A stretch of 64,000 nt of DNA from Epiperipatus broadwayi (taxonomy: Eukaryota; Onychophora; Udeonychophora; Euonychophora; Peripatidae). Below the pieces are notes generated by a model. The model had not been told where the DNA came from. It worked only from the letters and a program-made list of their open reading frames with translations, and did no database searches. A program made the translations under genes and the position numbers. How positions within the stretch are numbered: the first letter of the stretch is position 1; each line of letters begins with the position of its first letter. Positions 1 through 12,958 of the stretch are shown one piece after another. The stretch is taken from assembly GCA_028023455.1 (NCBI GenBank), contig JAQFVV010000072.1, positions 3,428,501 to 3,492,500 of the forward strand. Reading direction: 5' to 3'.

Positions 1-574
1 AACGGATAAATTGTATGCATTCTGAATAATGTTATATCAATGTAAAACTAATTGGACTTCTATACATGTAAACTTGAACTCAAAATATATGCTCGATAAT
101 TCTAATGGTAATTTATACTTGACATATATGATCATTGACAAAGTGTATGCTTTCAGCATAATTCTGTATCTATGTTAAAATAATTGTATTCCATTTTTTA
201 TGCTCCACGTTTAACCTTGCTAGCTTTAATTTTAATGCATATTATTGATAAGCTTAATGTATACTAGAAATTCATATGTATCGTTTGATAATACACAAGG
301 AGAATGAATAAAATAATATTTTGAAAATATATCTAACTGCTGATATAATTATCCCTCCCCACCTCTCAGCACATTAGAGTATATATGGTGCGCTGACAAT
401 TATTTCATAAGATAAGAAAAAAATCTCAACTAAAAAATTTAAGACGGAACTACAGGGCTAGAAATAAATTTCTGATAAATAAAAAAAATTTAAAATATAA
501 AAATGACTACATTAAATCTGTGAGTGTCTCAAATTGAAGCAAGCAATATTAAGACTTGAGATTAAAAAAATAAA
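1..574. other. AT-rich intron or intergenic stretch
   Basis: No gene, repeat arm or recognisable element was found here. The sequence is uniformly AT-rich with short homopolymer runs and no reading frame that resembles a known protein. Confidence 0.4.
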
Positions 575-735
575 TAAATAGTTTATTGCTCAGAAGTTCA
601 TTAGAAGTTATAGTATCAAAAGTGTTATTGAAGATGGAGTGTGATCCATATGCCTTGAGCTGTAGAATTGATCTCTCTATCATTGTATAAGTCATAGAGT
701 TCACGATTTAAATCCTTTGGCATTAATCATTCTTC
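575..735 (-). repeat. tRNA-related SINE copy, 3' half best preserved
   Basis: Read on the minus strand, the repeat ends in a block like 'gaacttctgagcaataaac'. The same block recurs near 28740, 33470, 57350, 60270 and, on the minus strand, near 42410, 42530 and 63040. In better copies (63031-63170) a box-A-like TGTGATATAATGATTA and a box-B-like GAGTTCAAATCC lie upstream, so the family is probably a tRNA-derived, RNA polymerase III SINE. This copy has lost a clear box A. It has no coding capacity and no target duplication was recognised. Confidence 0.45.
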
Positions 736-752
736 GATGAGTAAATCCACAT

Positions 753-1001
753 TAATTCTAGAAAACAAAGCAAAACTCTCCATACAGTATTGCCACCCTG
801 TGCCAACCAGAGTAATCAATGAATGCCAGAAGGATTGTCCATACAATCCCTATCTAATACCTACTCATCCAATATCCCCAGAATAGTTTCTGGCTTGTGG
901 CTATCGTCAGTGAGGAGCTTTGGCAATACTGTATGGAGAATTTTGCTTTGTTTATAAACAATTATGTGCTAGTATAAGATAGTGATCATGTAATTCTAGA
1001 A
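753..1001 (+). mobile_element. Palindromic element family A, copy 1, with 11-bp target duplication
   Basis: Terminal inverted repeats run inward from 763 (AAACAAAGCAAAACTCTCCA) and from 953 on the other strand. The right arm is largely deleted. A non-palindromic tail follows (954-990) and ends in GATAGTGATCATG, which resembles the tails of the copies near 29.6 and 31.2 kb. The whole unit sits between exact copies of TAATTCTAGAA at 753-763 and 991-1001. The 11-bp duplication plus one-sided tail fits target-primed reverse transcription better than a cut-and-paste MITE. No protein is encoded. Confidence 0.65.
875..916 (-). ncRNA. Hammerhead-like motif in family A copy 1 (degenerate)
   Basis: On the minus strand the order is TCCTCA, CTGACGA, T, AGC-CACAA-GCC, A, GAAAC, TA, TTC, TGGGGA. 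Stem I pairs TCCTCA with TGGGGA through one G-T wobble. The core CTGANGA and GAAA are intact, but the expected GTC cleavage triplet has become TTC. The same 42-nt architecture occurs at 17941, 29776, 30944 and 31035. Confidence 0.4.
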
Positions 1002-1073
1002 TAGTGAAACAAACATTAAGGAGTTTTGTGATGATTACATAACTTGTCCTGTGAAACTTCAAAACATCATTAT

Positions 1074-1465
1074 TTTTAACCACTATTGATACAATGCAGA
1101 TTGAAGGTCTTTCCAAATGTAATTCCATTTCTCTGATCCACAGCTTCTCTTTTCTATAGCCTACCAACAAACTTCCTTATCTCATCCATTCATCTAACAT
1201 TTAACCTCAAATCTTTTACACCTATTGAGATATGGTTTAAAACTTATACTGTTCCTTCTCTATCATCATTTCTAACATATCCGTTCATCCTTTCACCCAA
1301 TTATTTTGCTTCTGATCTCTTTTTGTCACATCCAATATAAACTCTCCATGCTTTCCTGAGTGATATAATCACACCCCCTTCTTTGTTCATTTGGCGTCTT
1401 TCCATATCATTTTTAATCATTAAACACTATCTTCATCGGATTATAAATAAAGTGCCCAGTCTATG
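1074..1465 (-). pseudogene. 3' fragment of an RTE-type LINE
   Basis: Minus-strand translation gives broken pieces of the carboxy-terminal part of an RTE-clade polyprotein, including QESMESLYW (family QRxMER.MLG) and a DEIRK-like segment. The 3' end matches the sequence seen at 9535, 19361 and 25195, a conserved RTE tail read in antisense. Many stops and frameshifts make it non-functional. It directly abuts a second LINE on the same strand. Confidence 0.6.
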
Positions 1466-2640
1466 AAAAAGATTTCTAATCCTTTCACATCTTTATTAAA
1501 AGACTTTTTTTATTTCAGGAAAATATATTTTTTGAGAAATCAAAACAATATCATCAGCATAAATGAATTTTCTGCATTTTGCTTCATGAAGATTGTTGAT
1601 GAATATATTAAATACAGCAGGCGAGATAATTTAACTCTGTAGAAAATTGTTTTGTAAAATTTTGTATATATTATGATTTTTATTTACTGTTACTCAAATT
1701 TTTCTGTTGGAAAGCATTTTGCCCCCCCCCCCCCAAAGAATGATTTTCCTGCATTTCACAAACTTTCAGATCATTTTCCCTAATAGAATCTTAAGTTAAG
1801 ATTGATCAATAAAGGTCACACCATTTTTAAGTTATTTTGAAAGCCTTTTTCAATACCAGTTGTTAAAGTAAAACTTGACCACAGCAGGTTCTTCCTGGTC
1901 TAAAACCAGCCTACTCTATAGGTAAAATACTCTCAACTATTGGAAAACCTCTTGTTAACATGATTTTTTTTCATCAGATTATAGGGAACATATAATATGG
2001 GACAGTGGCTTTTTGGATTATTGCTAAACTTATTTAGTTATAAGATTGTTATAGTTTTGCTTTTATGCCAATTTTTTGGAATAGACTCCACATAAATAAT
2101 GTTAGTAAATAACCTGGACAAGCATGCTTTTGCTTTAGGTCCAACATTTTTTAGAAATTCTTGAAGTATGCTATTTGCTTCTGGGACCTATCCTGATATA
2201 AAACAACCGAGATCAATTTTACTGTTCGCCAACAATTGCAGACTTTATCAGATTGATATTAGAGGAACATTGTGAAAGAAAAGATTGCAATTCTATTCTA
2301 ATGATGCTTTTTCTCATTCTATCTATATTGGATTTAGAAGTCTAATAGATATTAGTAGTTCATTTAAAGATATTTTTGCATCCGTAAGGGTTTGTAAGTG
2401 AGCAGGCCTTAAAACTTGATCTTGCAAAATTTTGCTTCTCCATGATTTTACAAATCTGTCAACAATAACTTGTAATGGGAAATAAATTTCTTTCAATATC
2501 TATGAGGGATGGACTCTTTAACAGCTTTTATTATGAATCTGTTAAACCTATCATAGCAAAAGAAAATTATAAGAATTTCTATTAATATTCTGCACAAGAT
2601 AACTAGTATATTGATTCCAGTCTGTTTGCCTTAAATTTCA
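1466..2640 (-). pseudogene. Decayed jockey-type LINE reverse transcriptase
   Basis: Minus-strand translation recovers ordered reverse transcriptase blocks. A region like FLKNVGPKAKACLSRLF is followed by IPKNWHKSKTITIL. Next comes a short segment equivalent to RPIxLLxxxYKLxE, then QAGFRPGRTCC-like residues (finger/palm). Last is SPAVFNIFINNL with FIYADDIVLIS, containing the catalytic YADD box near 1550. An RFxRxIxxAxKxSIPxxY-like linker lies upstream near 2520. These are typical of jockey/CR1-like non-LTR elements. Stops and frameshifts are frequent and no endonuclease was recognised. It would reverse-transcribe its own RNA at a nicked target if intact; this copy is dead. Confidence 0.7.
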
Positions 2641-5464
2641 TCTTAGAAAAGGATGAATTTATAGAAATGTGGATTTCAAGAATGATTATGTTTGGTTTAC
2701 AGTGGTTATGACCTGATATCAATAGATCAGCAGATAGTGGTGAATCATTCTTTTTTATTGAAACTAAACATAAATCAGGAGTTGTTTCTGTTCAACTTCC
2801 CAAATGGAATGTTCCTATTTGCTTGGCATAGTAAAGTTAAGAACACCTTATATTAAATCCATTTATTCTAAAAGTTAGCAGCTTATTTGATTCTTATTTA
2901 TGTATCCCCAAAACTTACTATGGCAATTGGAATCTCTTATAACAATAGAAGAATAGGAAGATTTGGAAGAAAATAAACCAGTTTGTATTGGAGTTTGTAT
3001 ATATAAAAATTATTTATCTGAATAGTGATTGCGATATCATTTGAAGTATCTTCAATAGAAGTTGTTTGAATATAAATTACTTTGAAACAATGAAGCCATA
3101 CCAGGTTTAGAATGCATTCTATTAATAATCAATGTAACTACAAGGATTATTAAGCATTATTAAAAGAATGATGAATCTCTTGAAGTACAATTGAATTACC
3201 CTAACATTGTAGTGAATAATTACTTCGCAAAAAATCTCCATGTTTGGTTTTTATAAATCCTCAATGTGGTATCAACATAAAGTTATTTTTGAGTCTGAAA
3301 GAATGGAGATTCTCACCTCTGTATTCCTGGTATGGCTATCCCCTTATAAAACTGTCAGAGTTCACATTAATAATTTTGTTTAATATATTTAAATGTCTTG
3401 AACATTTAATTAAGAAAAGGTAATACCGTTTTTATTACTGTTATAATTTGCTGAGCAAGCTTTCGACATTGACGGTAGAATCATAGCACTTGTATTTTGC
3501 TGCAGGAAGCAATATAACATTTAAGTATATCAGTGTCAATCCAACACAGTAAATTTTTGAATAGACTCTAATGATTGTTATTTTTAATGTTTCCATATTT
3601 GATTTTTTTGTGTGCAATCAAACTATTTTTACATATATTATATAATTTATATATTACATGAAATATTTAAGCCTTCTAATAATTTCAATGAAAAAATATT
3701 TAAAATATTTTAAAATTGTGAAAATTTAAAATCTTATGTATAAAAATGGAACACATTGTTATTGGCTTCATAAAACCTATTCAAAAAGTTTGAAGAACAA
3801 AATATTAGATATTAAAATTTTATATTATTAAAAATGATATATTTAGAATTAATTATCATCAAAATTTTTTTAAGAGTTATTAAATTATTGTTATTAAAAT
3901 ATTTCACTTATAGTTTTTACAAAAACAATTTTCTTTTTAACCCATAAGGACTGTTTCCAGTTCTTGTAAAGTACTTCCTAAGAGTGGTCTTTTTAAAAAT
4001 AAAATATTTTTGAAGCCAATCCCTCCCCTAGTGATTTAGTTTTTGGTTTAATAAGTCTTTTCCAAAAATATTGCATCGTAACCATTAACACTAACTAAAA
4101 ATCATGTTTTTTGTGTCATTTAGTCATGGGCTAAAACAATCTAAAGTATCACAAATCACCACCTCCTTAATAACTTTGTCAGAACAATAAAATATACTAT
4201 CAATCACATCCAAAAATTACTGCTGACATCATTTGGAATTTTTTTTAAATTAATACATTAAAATGGAAGCTTCATAAAAAGAATTGCTGAACCCTCTCAC
4301 ACACAATGTAGGAAAGTAGTTACCACAGCACTATCACACTGTCCAAAATGTCAAATATCATAGCTTTTTGTGAAAGACTTAAATGAAGTACGCATTATGT
4401 AAATGTCCTATTTATATATTCCATCTCTTTGATAAGGGAAGACTGGATTCCTTTTTGTTTATAGCATGGGGGTTATTAGTGATGAACCAAGCAATAATAA
4501 AAACTGCATTACTTTTCTTGGTTAAACGTTCAAAACATTTAAGTATATAAATTACTTATTAGCTTGAGAAAATTTTTTTTTTTCATGCTAATAGTTTTAT
4601 TAAATATTTTTTATAAGTTGCTCTTTAATTTGGAGTTCATTTTAAATTCAATTTGGGTTTTCATGTGGTGACCATTAGTTTCATATACTTATGCATACTT
4701 CTTGCAGAATGGATGTTATGGGAAGGCTGTCATCCATCCTTCATACATTATAAGTGAACCAGATTCTCAAAGCTGATGACAGAAATTGCTGAATAATTGC
4801 CATTCATAACTAGTTATCGTGATGAAGTTTTTGAGTTTTTTGGTGAACATTAGTGAATTCAAAATCCTGAATATTTAAATTTGGTTTCTTTTGCTTTAAT
4901 TAAAAACGCACACACATTTAAACCAAGTGATGAGTACCCTTCATCAAATAATAAAAGCTGTTTTTATTAGGGTCATGATTAATGTCAAAACGTTAACACT
5001 TATCTAATCAACCCTGTTTATCTTGGAGTCTTTAGCTTTCAAATAATTAATAGCTAGATTCATTTTCCAATAAACACTGGCTGGACATCTGAGGGCCCGA
5101 AAAGTCCTAAGTTTTTTTTAAAAAAAAAACTCTGCTATCTAAAACAATAAAACCTATCCTGCTTTATTCTGGAATTGAACCTTATATGATGAGCAAAGCA
5201 GGCAAATACTTAGCATTATTTTGTAATCCTGCACAATACAGTGTCCAATCCAATTAGTGTGATTTTACATTTTTTTAAAATGAATACAAACAATTAATAG
5301 TCAAAAAACATCTGAACTCTACTGTCCTCTGATTCTATAATAATGCTACTGATGATTACCTAAATAACATCTTGAGATTATAAACCTTTGAAACTTCATT
5401 AAATCTGTAATTATAATTCTGTAGACTTATAATATTTGGAGACTTGTCTATCTTTTACCTAAAT
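2641..5464. other. AT-rich stretch without recognised features
   Basis: No convincing coding region. The first few hundred bases may be the upstream, unrecognisable part of the minus-strand LINE. The rest is AT-rich unique-looking sequence. Confidence 0.35.
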
Positions 5465-5850
5465 ACTGACAAGACTTGGTGTGCAAAGGTAGAACAGCCA
5501 CCTAGTAGGTCCATGACAAAGGATTTGAATTTCAGGCCAAATGAAATAAAAAGTTTAGGCTATTTTTTTCAGGTAGCTGCATCATCAGCAATTAAGCTAA
5601 CCAGCTAAAAATTGGTCAGTAAACAGGTATCTAGTTAGGATGGAAAACACTCAAACCCTAGTCAAACATGCCCATGACCTGGGATTAAATTCAGGCAAAA
5701 TGAAATAAAAAGTTTAGAATTTTTTTTTTTCAGGTAGCAGTACCACAGCCAACTTAGTTAACCATCTAACACTGATCAGAAAATGGATATCTAGCTAATC
5801 TTAGAAAAAGGGTAAAACAAAAATTAAAAAAACACTCAAACTCTCGTCAT
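5465..5850 (+). repeat. SINE-like repeat in two direct tandem copies
   Basis: Two related units of about 180 bp follow each other. Each has a box-B-like stretch (GGATTTGAATTTCAGG; GGGATTAAATTCAGG), then 'aaatgaaataaaaagttta', a run of T ending in CAGGTAGC, and 'ggtatctagtta' or 'ggatatctagct'. The minus strand near 37140-37345 carries a third copy with a better box B (GTTTGATTCTGGGCC). This suggests a second tRNA-related SINE family, different from the one ending in 'gagcaataaac'. Confidence 0.5.
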
Positions 5851-7902
5851 TTGGCAAGTCTAGTGAACCTTTCTCGTTCGCTGCTTCTTTACAAAAAACT
5901 GTTGGAGATCCTTGACACTCACTATGCTATTTATTAAGTGGCTGTTTTACCTTATGCAATTTTTAAGGTCAATAAGAACAACACGCCTCTATTACATTAC
6001 TGATTTAATATTATAGTTTACATTTTATCATTATAGGCGAGGTCAGCTAAATCTTTTCATTTTTATATACTCTTTCAGCACTAAATAAATAATGGATCAT
6101 TTCCCATCTCCATCAATCAATGAACGTGATTTCATATTTATATACATTAGTCTGACGCAAATACTTATATTTACATAGTTTGACAAATATGCGCAGTGAT
6201 TAAATAATATATACTATTGTGAGCAAACTGACTTAAATATAACAAAATATAAATAAAAACAATTTAAATATAATTATTATTTTTTTAAAAATCGTCCGAC
6301 GGTTGCTTAAGAAATGCAAAATGATTAGTAGGAGCAAAAAAGAAACATACCACGTGAGCTATCATGTGATTACTTAAGGTTTTAGTGAGCAAAAAATACC
6401 TGTCTGAAAAGTGATAAAAATGATGAAACAAAACAGAAATTCAAGTGCTGTGCTACAAATAGAGCGTTGGCAAAAGAGAAGCCGCGCGCACAGAAAAATA
6501 ATGATAGTAAAGAGATCAAAGAGAAGCATAAATTTAAAGGAGCAATGTAATTAAAAAATGAGATGGAAAAAAAATCCACTAAAAAATCAACCAACTACAA
6601 TTTTCTTTAAAAAAATATCTGCATTATTTAAATATCGGTATAGATGTTATGAAAGATACCAGAAGTAATTTATATTTAATGTAAATGCGCAACGATATAT
6701 ATCACCAACATATATTATCATCAGCTAACATCTAGAAAAGATTAGTAATTCACCAGAATTTCCGAATCAATCTGTTTGCTATATTTGAACCTTAGCTCCA
6801 TACTTGGGGTACTTCGGCTACGACTTTGTATTAACAAATTATGTATTATAGACAACGTGCCATAAATTGGCCAAGAACTAGTAAGTATTAACTAATAAAG
6901 AAATATGGCGTCAGAATTTAGATTTCAATTCTCTTTACTAGTGACATTCATATAAATTTGTGCGCGTGCTCACACACACATAGTAATAGCTTAATTCAGA
7001 TTAGTTCTCCATATTTTATATGTAACACAAATTGATGGATATGCATCGGAGGTTAGAGTTACTAAATATGCATAACTGACTTTAACACATTTTAGTGAAG
7101 CTATAAATATTACTGATATTATACAATTACCTGAAATATAACTTAAATTATGGATAAATAAAAATTATTCTAATAAATGTGAAAAGCTTACAAAAATAAT
7201 TATGAGGTCATTGTGACCTATGTAAAACATCTACTTTCATAACAGTCATCTCCGGTTCCATAGGCTTTTTTATGGGATTCTGACTAAACAAAAGATTGAT
7301 ACTTTTCTTGTCTGTTTTTATACCACCTTGATCTAGTGTTTTATGGAAATGGCATAACTTACACTTTTCCTGGAGTCAGGTAATCACTACCAAGAACGAT
7401 TTCCCACAATGTGCATTCCTGACACTATATAATTTATTGTTAAAGCTTTTACATCATTATCTTCTTCCGGCATTGCTGGTTTTTTAATGCACATTTCCAG
7501 CATAACTTTATTACTCTTAATTTCACTTCTATTCACACCTCTTTGTTGACACTTTTTCCACTTGCATATAATAATTTATATAATATTGAGTTATCTTTGT
7601 TTGTATTAGTAATTTAATTTTGCATACATTTGTTCATCTGTATAGCAAAGTGGTTTCTTTCTTCTTTATATTTAAAGCTGAATGCATTTTCGATAAGTTA
7701 TGATTATGATGATTTTCATCAAAAGTGTACTCAGCTTTAGATTATAAAGTTGAAAGAGAATCACTTCATTATGCAAATGAACAAATGTACGCATGTTTAA
7801 ATAAGTTTATATATTTATCTTCTATGATAAAAATTATATATATATCTTTATTATAACTATATACATATATACAATTACCAATGTCTTTTTCACTATGGTA
7901 TT
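5851..7902. other. AT-rich stretch without recognised features
   Basis: No element boundaries or coding similarity recognised. Contains short AT runs and a CA-rich patch near 6970. Confidence 0.35.
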
Positions 7903-8487
7903 TGTGAGTTTTCAAGTAAACCAATATGGCAGCCCATATTTTTGATAAATCTACAGTTTCAGGAGTCCCCCAAAAGTTTTTACAAAAAAAAAAAAAAAGC
8001 ATGCTAGAAAATGTCATCATAATTAATAATTACATTTTATTTTTTAGTATTGCTATTTTAAAAAAAGAAATCATTGTGGAAAAATTAATTACAATATTTA
8101 CTGTTTCTTTTCTTTTTTTGGATTTAACTTATTAACAATATAAATACAATATTTACATTTTATTCATATTGGTGGCATGCAATCATATTGTGACCAATAA
8201 CGCACCCTATTCACTGACAAAAAGAAACATGCCGTATTGAACCAAAGTACGCCAATATTAAGAGCATTTCGTTTCCCACATTATAAGCAAAAAAAAATTG
8301 AAATAAAGCTTCTAAAATGAAATTTATCAGAATTTATTTCTTTTTTTTTCCATTTAACAATTGATTTATTAATTTTGTTTTAATTTAACAACTAACACAA
8401 CTTTGCTAGATTATATACCATCGAAATTGTACATTTATCAAAAATATGGGGTGCCATCTTGGTTTACTTGAAAACTTACAAATATAT
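7903..8487. mobile_element. Foldback element with ~50-bp terminal inverted repeats
   Basis: The left end (GAGTTTTCAAGTAAACCAAT followed by ATGGCAGCCCATATTTTTGATAAAT) is repeated in reverse complement at about 8430-8487 with a few differences. The 0.5 kb between is AT-rich and non-coding. No clear target duplication was found, so class (MITE or palindromic retroelement) is open. Confidence 0.55.
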
Positions 8488-8640
8488 TCATTTCTTTAAA
8501 TTATCATAATTATATCTTTTTTTAAAATATCTAATGATTTCTACTTTTTAAATCTCTTTCCTTTACAATTTAATAATAATATTATTACAAATTATTAAAA
8601 TAAGTGAATACTGAAGAATGCTTATGAAAATAATTTACAA

Positions 8641-8895
8641 TTGCTTTCTCCTGGTAGTTTAAGTGGCTAAAAATTATAAGTATAAGGAAATTAATTTATT
8701 ACTCCTTTTTTCCCCCAGACAGTTTAAGAGACTAAGAAGTAAATAAATAAAAAAAGTGGAAATACTTTGATTGCTCTTTCTTGGTTAGTGTGAGAAGATA
8801 TAAGTAAGAAAATATATGAAAATGGTTTTCTCCTGGATAGTTCGTAATTAAGAAAATCATTTATGACTTCTTTCTCCTTGTAGCTTGAGTCTAAA
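8641..8895. repeat. Minisatellite, ~50-65 bp imperfect units
   Basis: About five degenerate units share a 'tgctttctcctggtagtttaag'-like start followed by an A-rich part with 'aagtaaataaat'. Units begin near 8641, 8700, 8770, 8827 and 8868. The repeats vary in length and sequence. Confidence 0.5.
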
Positions 8896-9534
8896 ATGTA
8901 AATAAATATACAAAATGATCTAACATCTAGTCTATATAACAAATGATTAATATATATTTACAATAACATTATTTCTCTATTATCACTTTTTCAGCAATTA
9001 CCAACTATTTCCCTCTAAATCTGCAGTTTTTGTCAGAGATCTGTTTCAGTTTTTATGAAGATATTATCTACTATTATTTACTCTAAAGAATGAATATGTG
9101 GTATTGCAGATTCAGAGAAATAATTAGAAGAAAATTAGACAAATTGCTTTTAAAAATATAGAAAATAGAAAAATGGTATCACTGCATTAAATTGTGCAAT
9201 AAAGAGACAGTGAAGATATTAAATTGCATATAAATCCAATATATACATGGGATTGACAAAAAAAAAAATCTTCCTTATCAAGAACCGTCAAAGGGAGGAG
9301 TTAAAACAGTACAATTTTAAGGTAGTTAATGTACGTTTGTTTTTTAAAAACAAAACTGGTTCTCAAAATAAAGTTTGTTTAATTTGTTTGTGTGTTCTTT
9401 CAATATTAATTAAAACGTCTAAAGAAAATTGATTTCTTCATATTAAAAAATGAGACATAAACAAAGCATTATCAATAAAAAACTATTTACTAGTATTCCA
9501 AAACATGTAGTATTATTCTTCAGTGTTTAGTATT

Positions 9535-9700
9535 ACTTCATCATCATCATTTCCAACCATTATCAATCCACTGTAAAGACTCTTAAAGTTTAACCAGTTT
9601 CTTTGATCCATATTCTCTCCACATAACAACAAATTTACTTATTTAACCCACACATGGCATATGTGCTCTCTTTCTAGGTGACTGGCATAACTGGTTATGA
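9535..9700 (-). pseudogene. RTE LINE 3'-end fragment
   Basis: The block beginning 'catcatcatcatttccaacc' and continuing with 'attatcaatccactg' is the antisense form of the RTE 3' end, also seen at 1074, 19361 and 25195. Only the terminal ~150 bp remain, as expected of a 5'-truncated insertion. Confidence 0.5.
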
Positions 9701-11109
9701 TTGAATAATAAGAAATCACACCATATTTTGAAAGAAATATTACATTAAATAACATATTAATGTATTCATTTTAATACAACCTAGTAATCAAACAATACTC
9801 ATCCAATATGCAGCACAGAGAATTATAATAATATTCAAGAAATGATAACACATCATAGTAATCCTTTATACAAGTCAGACTTTCTAGACAATTTTAATAA
9901 ACTTGAAAATAACAACCTTATGTTAATGTAGACAACTATCCTGATAAAAATAGATTCATTTTTATCAGGTTATCCATATTCTTATATGGGCAGTAAGTAG
10001 ATCAATCATTGACATTTCATAGCATGGAACATTATATTAGCAACAATCCTGCCCCAAAATCTCAATATAATCAACCAATCATTTCAGAGGACAATATAAT
10101 TTTAACAATAAATTGTAAATAATCATTGACTATTAAATATGTAGTCATCTGAAGAGAAAAACCAATAGAAAATAACAAAGGTGTCCCTACAATATATACA
10201 GTTGCTTTTGAACAAAAGATGTATATCTATAAATAGGCAAACAGTTTTTAAGTAGTTTACTGCAGGGCAAAGACTTCTGACTTCTTCATGATAAACAGTA
10301 AAAAAGACAGATAATTTAATAGCTAACTCAATCTCCAAATGGATAGTATTCAAGCAATTTCCATCTTTGTCTTTATGAGATACATATCTTCAATGAATAT
10401 AATAATTGGTATTAAATTACCTTTGGACTAACTACCAGAATAAAAATCCTTTGACTAAGATTGAGGAACCTGAATTTTTTTTATTAAGCCCAGAATCAAA
10501 TCATGATAGTAAGCATAGGCTAATGAATTAATGACTGTACGAGTAACTTTTTGCTCATGTAATAGATACATGTCCACATGAGCTTTCAAAAACTTAAAGG
10601 CAGACTACCAAATTTATAACTACCATTAATTCAAAACCAATTAATTTACAACATTACAATATATTTATTAAAACACAATTTTATTTAACAAATTAATGAA
10701 AAAAATTGTCATTATGTAAATATATGTACGATATACATTACACTGTGAAAAAGTAAAAATAATTATTGAAAATATATAATGATTAGGACATAATTTCCAA
10801 TATTCTACTACTGCTTCAATATTTGATAGGATTACATTTTTTTTAAGTATGCAGAAATCCAGATTATTCAAGTTTTGTGAAAAACAAAAAATCATGATAT
10901 TCTTGAGGCAAATTTTAATGAAACGTTCCATATATTTATCAGCATTTATTATTATTATTCTCACTTTGGCCTGAATATTATAAAGATTATATTCATTAAC
11001 TTTCTCCTCCTCATAGCAGAACACCAATTCATGCATTTCTCTTGAGAGAAGTCGATTCAAAGCAAACATCATAACTTATAGAAATGCAAATTTCAAAAAA
11101 AAAAAAATC

Positions 11110-11300
11110 TACTTTTTTGCCTTTTTTTTATAATGCTTTTTTAAATTCAAGTATGACAGTTTTGACTGTCTACTAGTCTTCTTCAGAGCTCTTATTTATG
11201 AATGTAAATAGTCATATAATCATAGGGACTTTGAAGAAGATTGTTAGATAGACAAAACATAATTGATTCGAATAAAAAAGGCATTGTAAAAAGTGCACAA
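11110..11300. mobile_element. Palindromic element family B, decayed copy
   Basis: Inverted arms (GACAGTTTTGACTGTCTACT... and its diverged mirror near 11230-11290) match the arms of the elements at 12959-13320 and 50467-50951. On the minus strand the left arm reads CTGAAGA-A-GACTA-GTAGA-CAGTC-AAAAC, a damaged hammerhead-like core. No target duplication was recognised. Confidence 0.5.
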
Positions 11301-12958
11301 AAAAAGTGATTTTAAATTTTTTTATTTTATTTAATATAGGCAGCACAAACTGTTTTGAAATTAACATTTTCCAAGTTTTAAAAGAGAATTTATTAACACT
11401 TTCTAATTGAAATAGATACTTTGAAAATAAAGATAAATATTTTTATAATAACTCATTGACAATAAGAACTATCTCCTTAAGTCATTTTGCCAGATTAGGT
11501 TAGGAATATTAAGAAAAAGCCCATCAACAAAAACAGAAGTAACTATTCTTACAGAAAAGAATTGTATAATAATAATCATAACTTTTTTAAAATATCTGTC
11601 ATTGACAAGTGGAAGTAACTATCTCACACTCAATTATGTAATGTGATATTACGTAACTCAGCAGAGGGTTCAAAAAAACTATATTATAAAATACAAAAGA
11701 GGGAGTGGGAGGGATCTCCCATTAAAAATTGTCCCCCCCCCCACCAAAAAAAAAAATTACAACAGCAACATTTTCAGATGGCAATATAATTACATAACAA
11801 AAATTATTTTTATATCACCAATGACCCTTGCCCAAAGTGAGAGACTACACAATCCTTGAAGTATGAATATATGCCTACCTATATCATAAAGAGATTCTTT
11901 TGTCTATTAACCTGATGTCTTGTGATGCTAACTTAATATCTTAAATCAAACTTTTCTTGTTAAAAAAACTTCCAATATCATTACTGGTCATAGCTTTCCA
12001 TTCTATTTTATGCTCGACCATAACCTTCTGATGAAATCAATCAATATAATATATCTTTAAAATGTTTTTGAATAATCTTAACAGTGCCTATTCCTGATGC
12101 AAAATCCATGTGGAAGTTTACCATGAGAATACTCACAGTCATATCATTATTATCACACTCAGAATAGTGACGAACATACTGGCACCAATAAAAACGGAAT
12201 AAGCCAAAGTACTATACTGTTGTTATTAAATCTCTAACACCATGTATTATGGGTTTGAATAATCAGTAGGCATAAGGTAGTACAGCACTGTAAAATTCCC
12301 AACTTCAGGTCTTTGCTTTCATCAGTAAAGTCTACGATTTAAAGTTGAAACTTATACATTCGGAAACTCTTTTAATCCAGTGTACTATATCTAAGCTAAT
12401 AATGGGGATTTATGAAAAAAACGTTTCAAATCCAGCCCAATCCATGTGCATAGCTGTATAGATCTAACCTCAAGCCAATTTTTATATACTTATGAGATAT
12501 TAGAACTGTAACAACTGTAGGTCACTTCTATCATTTGGATAGGAAAATTAATACTATGAACAATATGAGAAATCATGTGATGTTGTTATGTTAAGACATT
12601 CTAGTCTATGGTGTTTATGGAAATAAGGGGAAGGGCAGAGAAGAAAACTGAGAGCAAATTGCAAAGCACCCAAAAAGTTTACTTCATGACTTAAAAGGCA
12701 CCATTTAAGTGCTGCTAGTGCTGCTGCTGATTTAAAATTTTATTGTAGGCAATGCCTGCTTGTTTTAGAGAAAGTTGTTGAGTGGTGAACTCAAAAACCA
12801 AACAATCATTGATCACAGCTTAGTTCTGCCATTTCCAGTGCTTAAATGTCACATCTAGCTTTCTGAGCGACAACCCATTAAATCAAACAGTGTAAACCAC
12901 AAAAACAGTTAAAGTCTAAGAACTAATGTGCAATACTTGTTTGACCTTACCCTTCCAT

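Noticed and set aside
1722-1734. Poly-C run as a functional signal
   Set aside because: Simple homopolymer inside a decayed LINE. Similar C or G runs at 23922 and 62507 are also unremarkable.
7926-8135. 69-codon plus-strand frame
   Set aside because: It begins in the terminal inverted repeat of a foldback element and continues through poly-A and AT-rich sequence.
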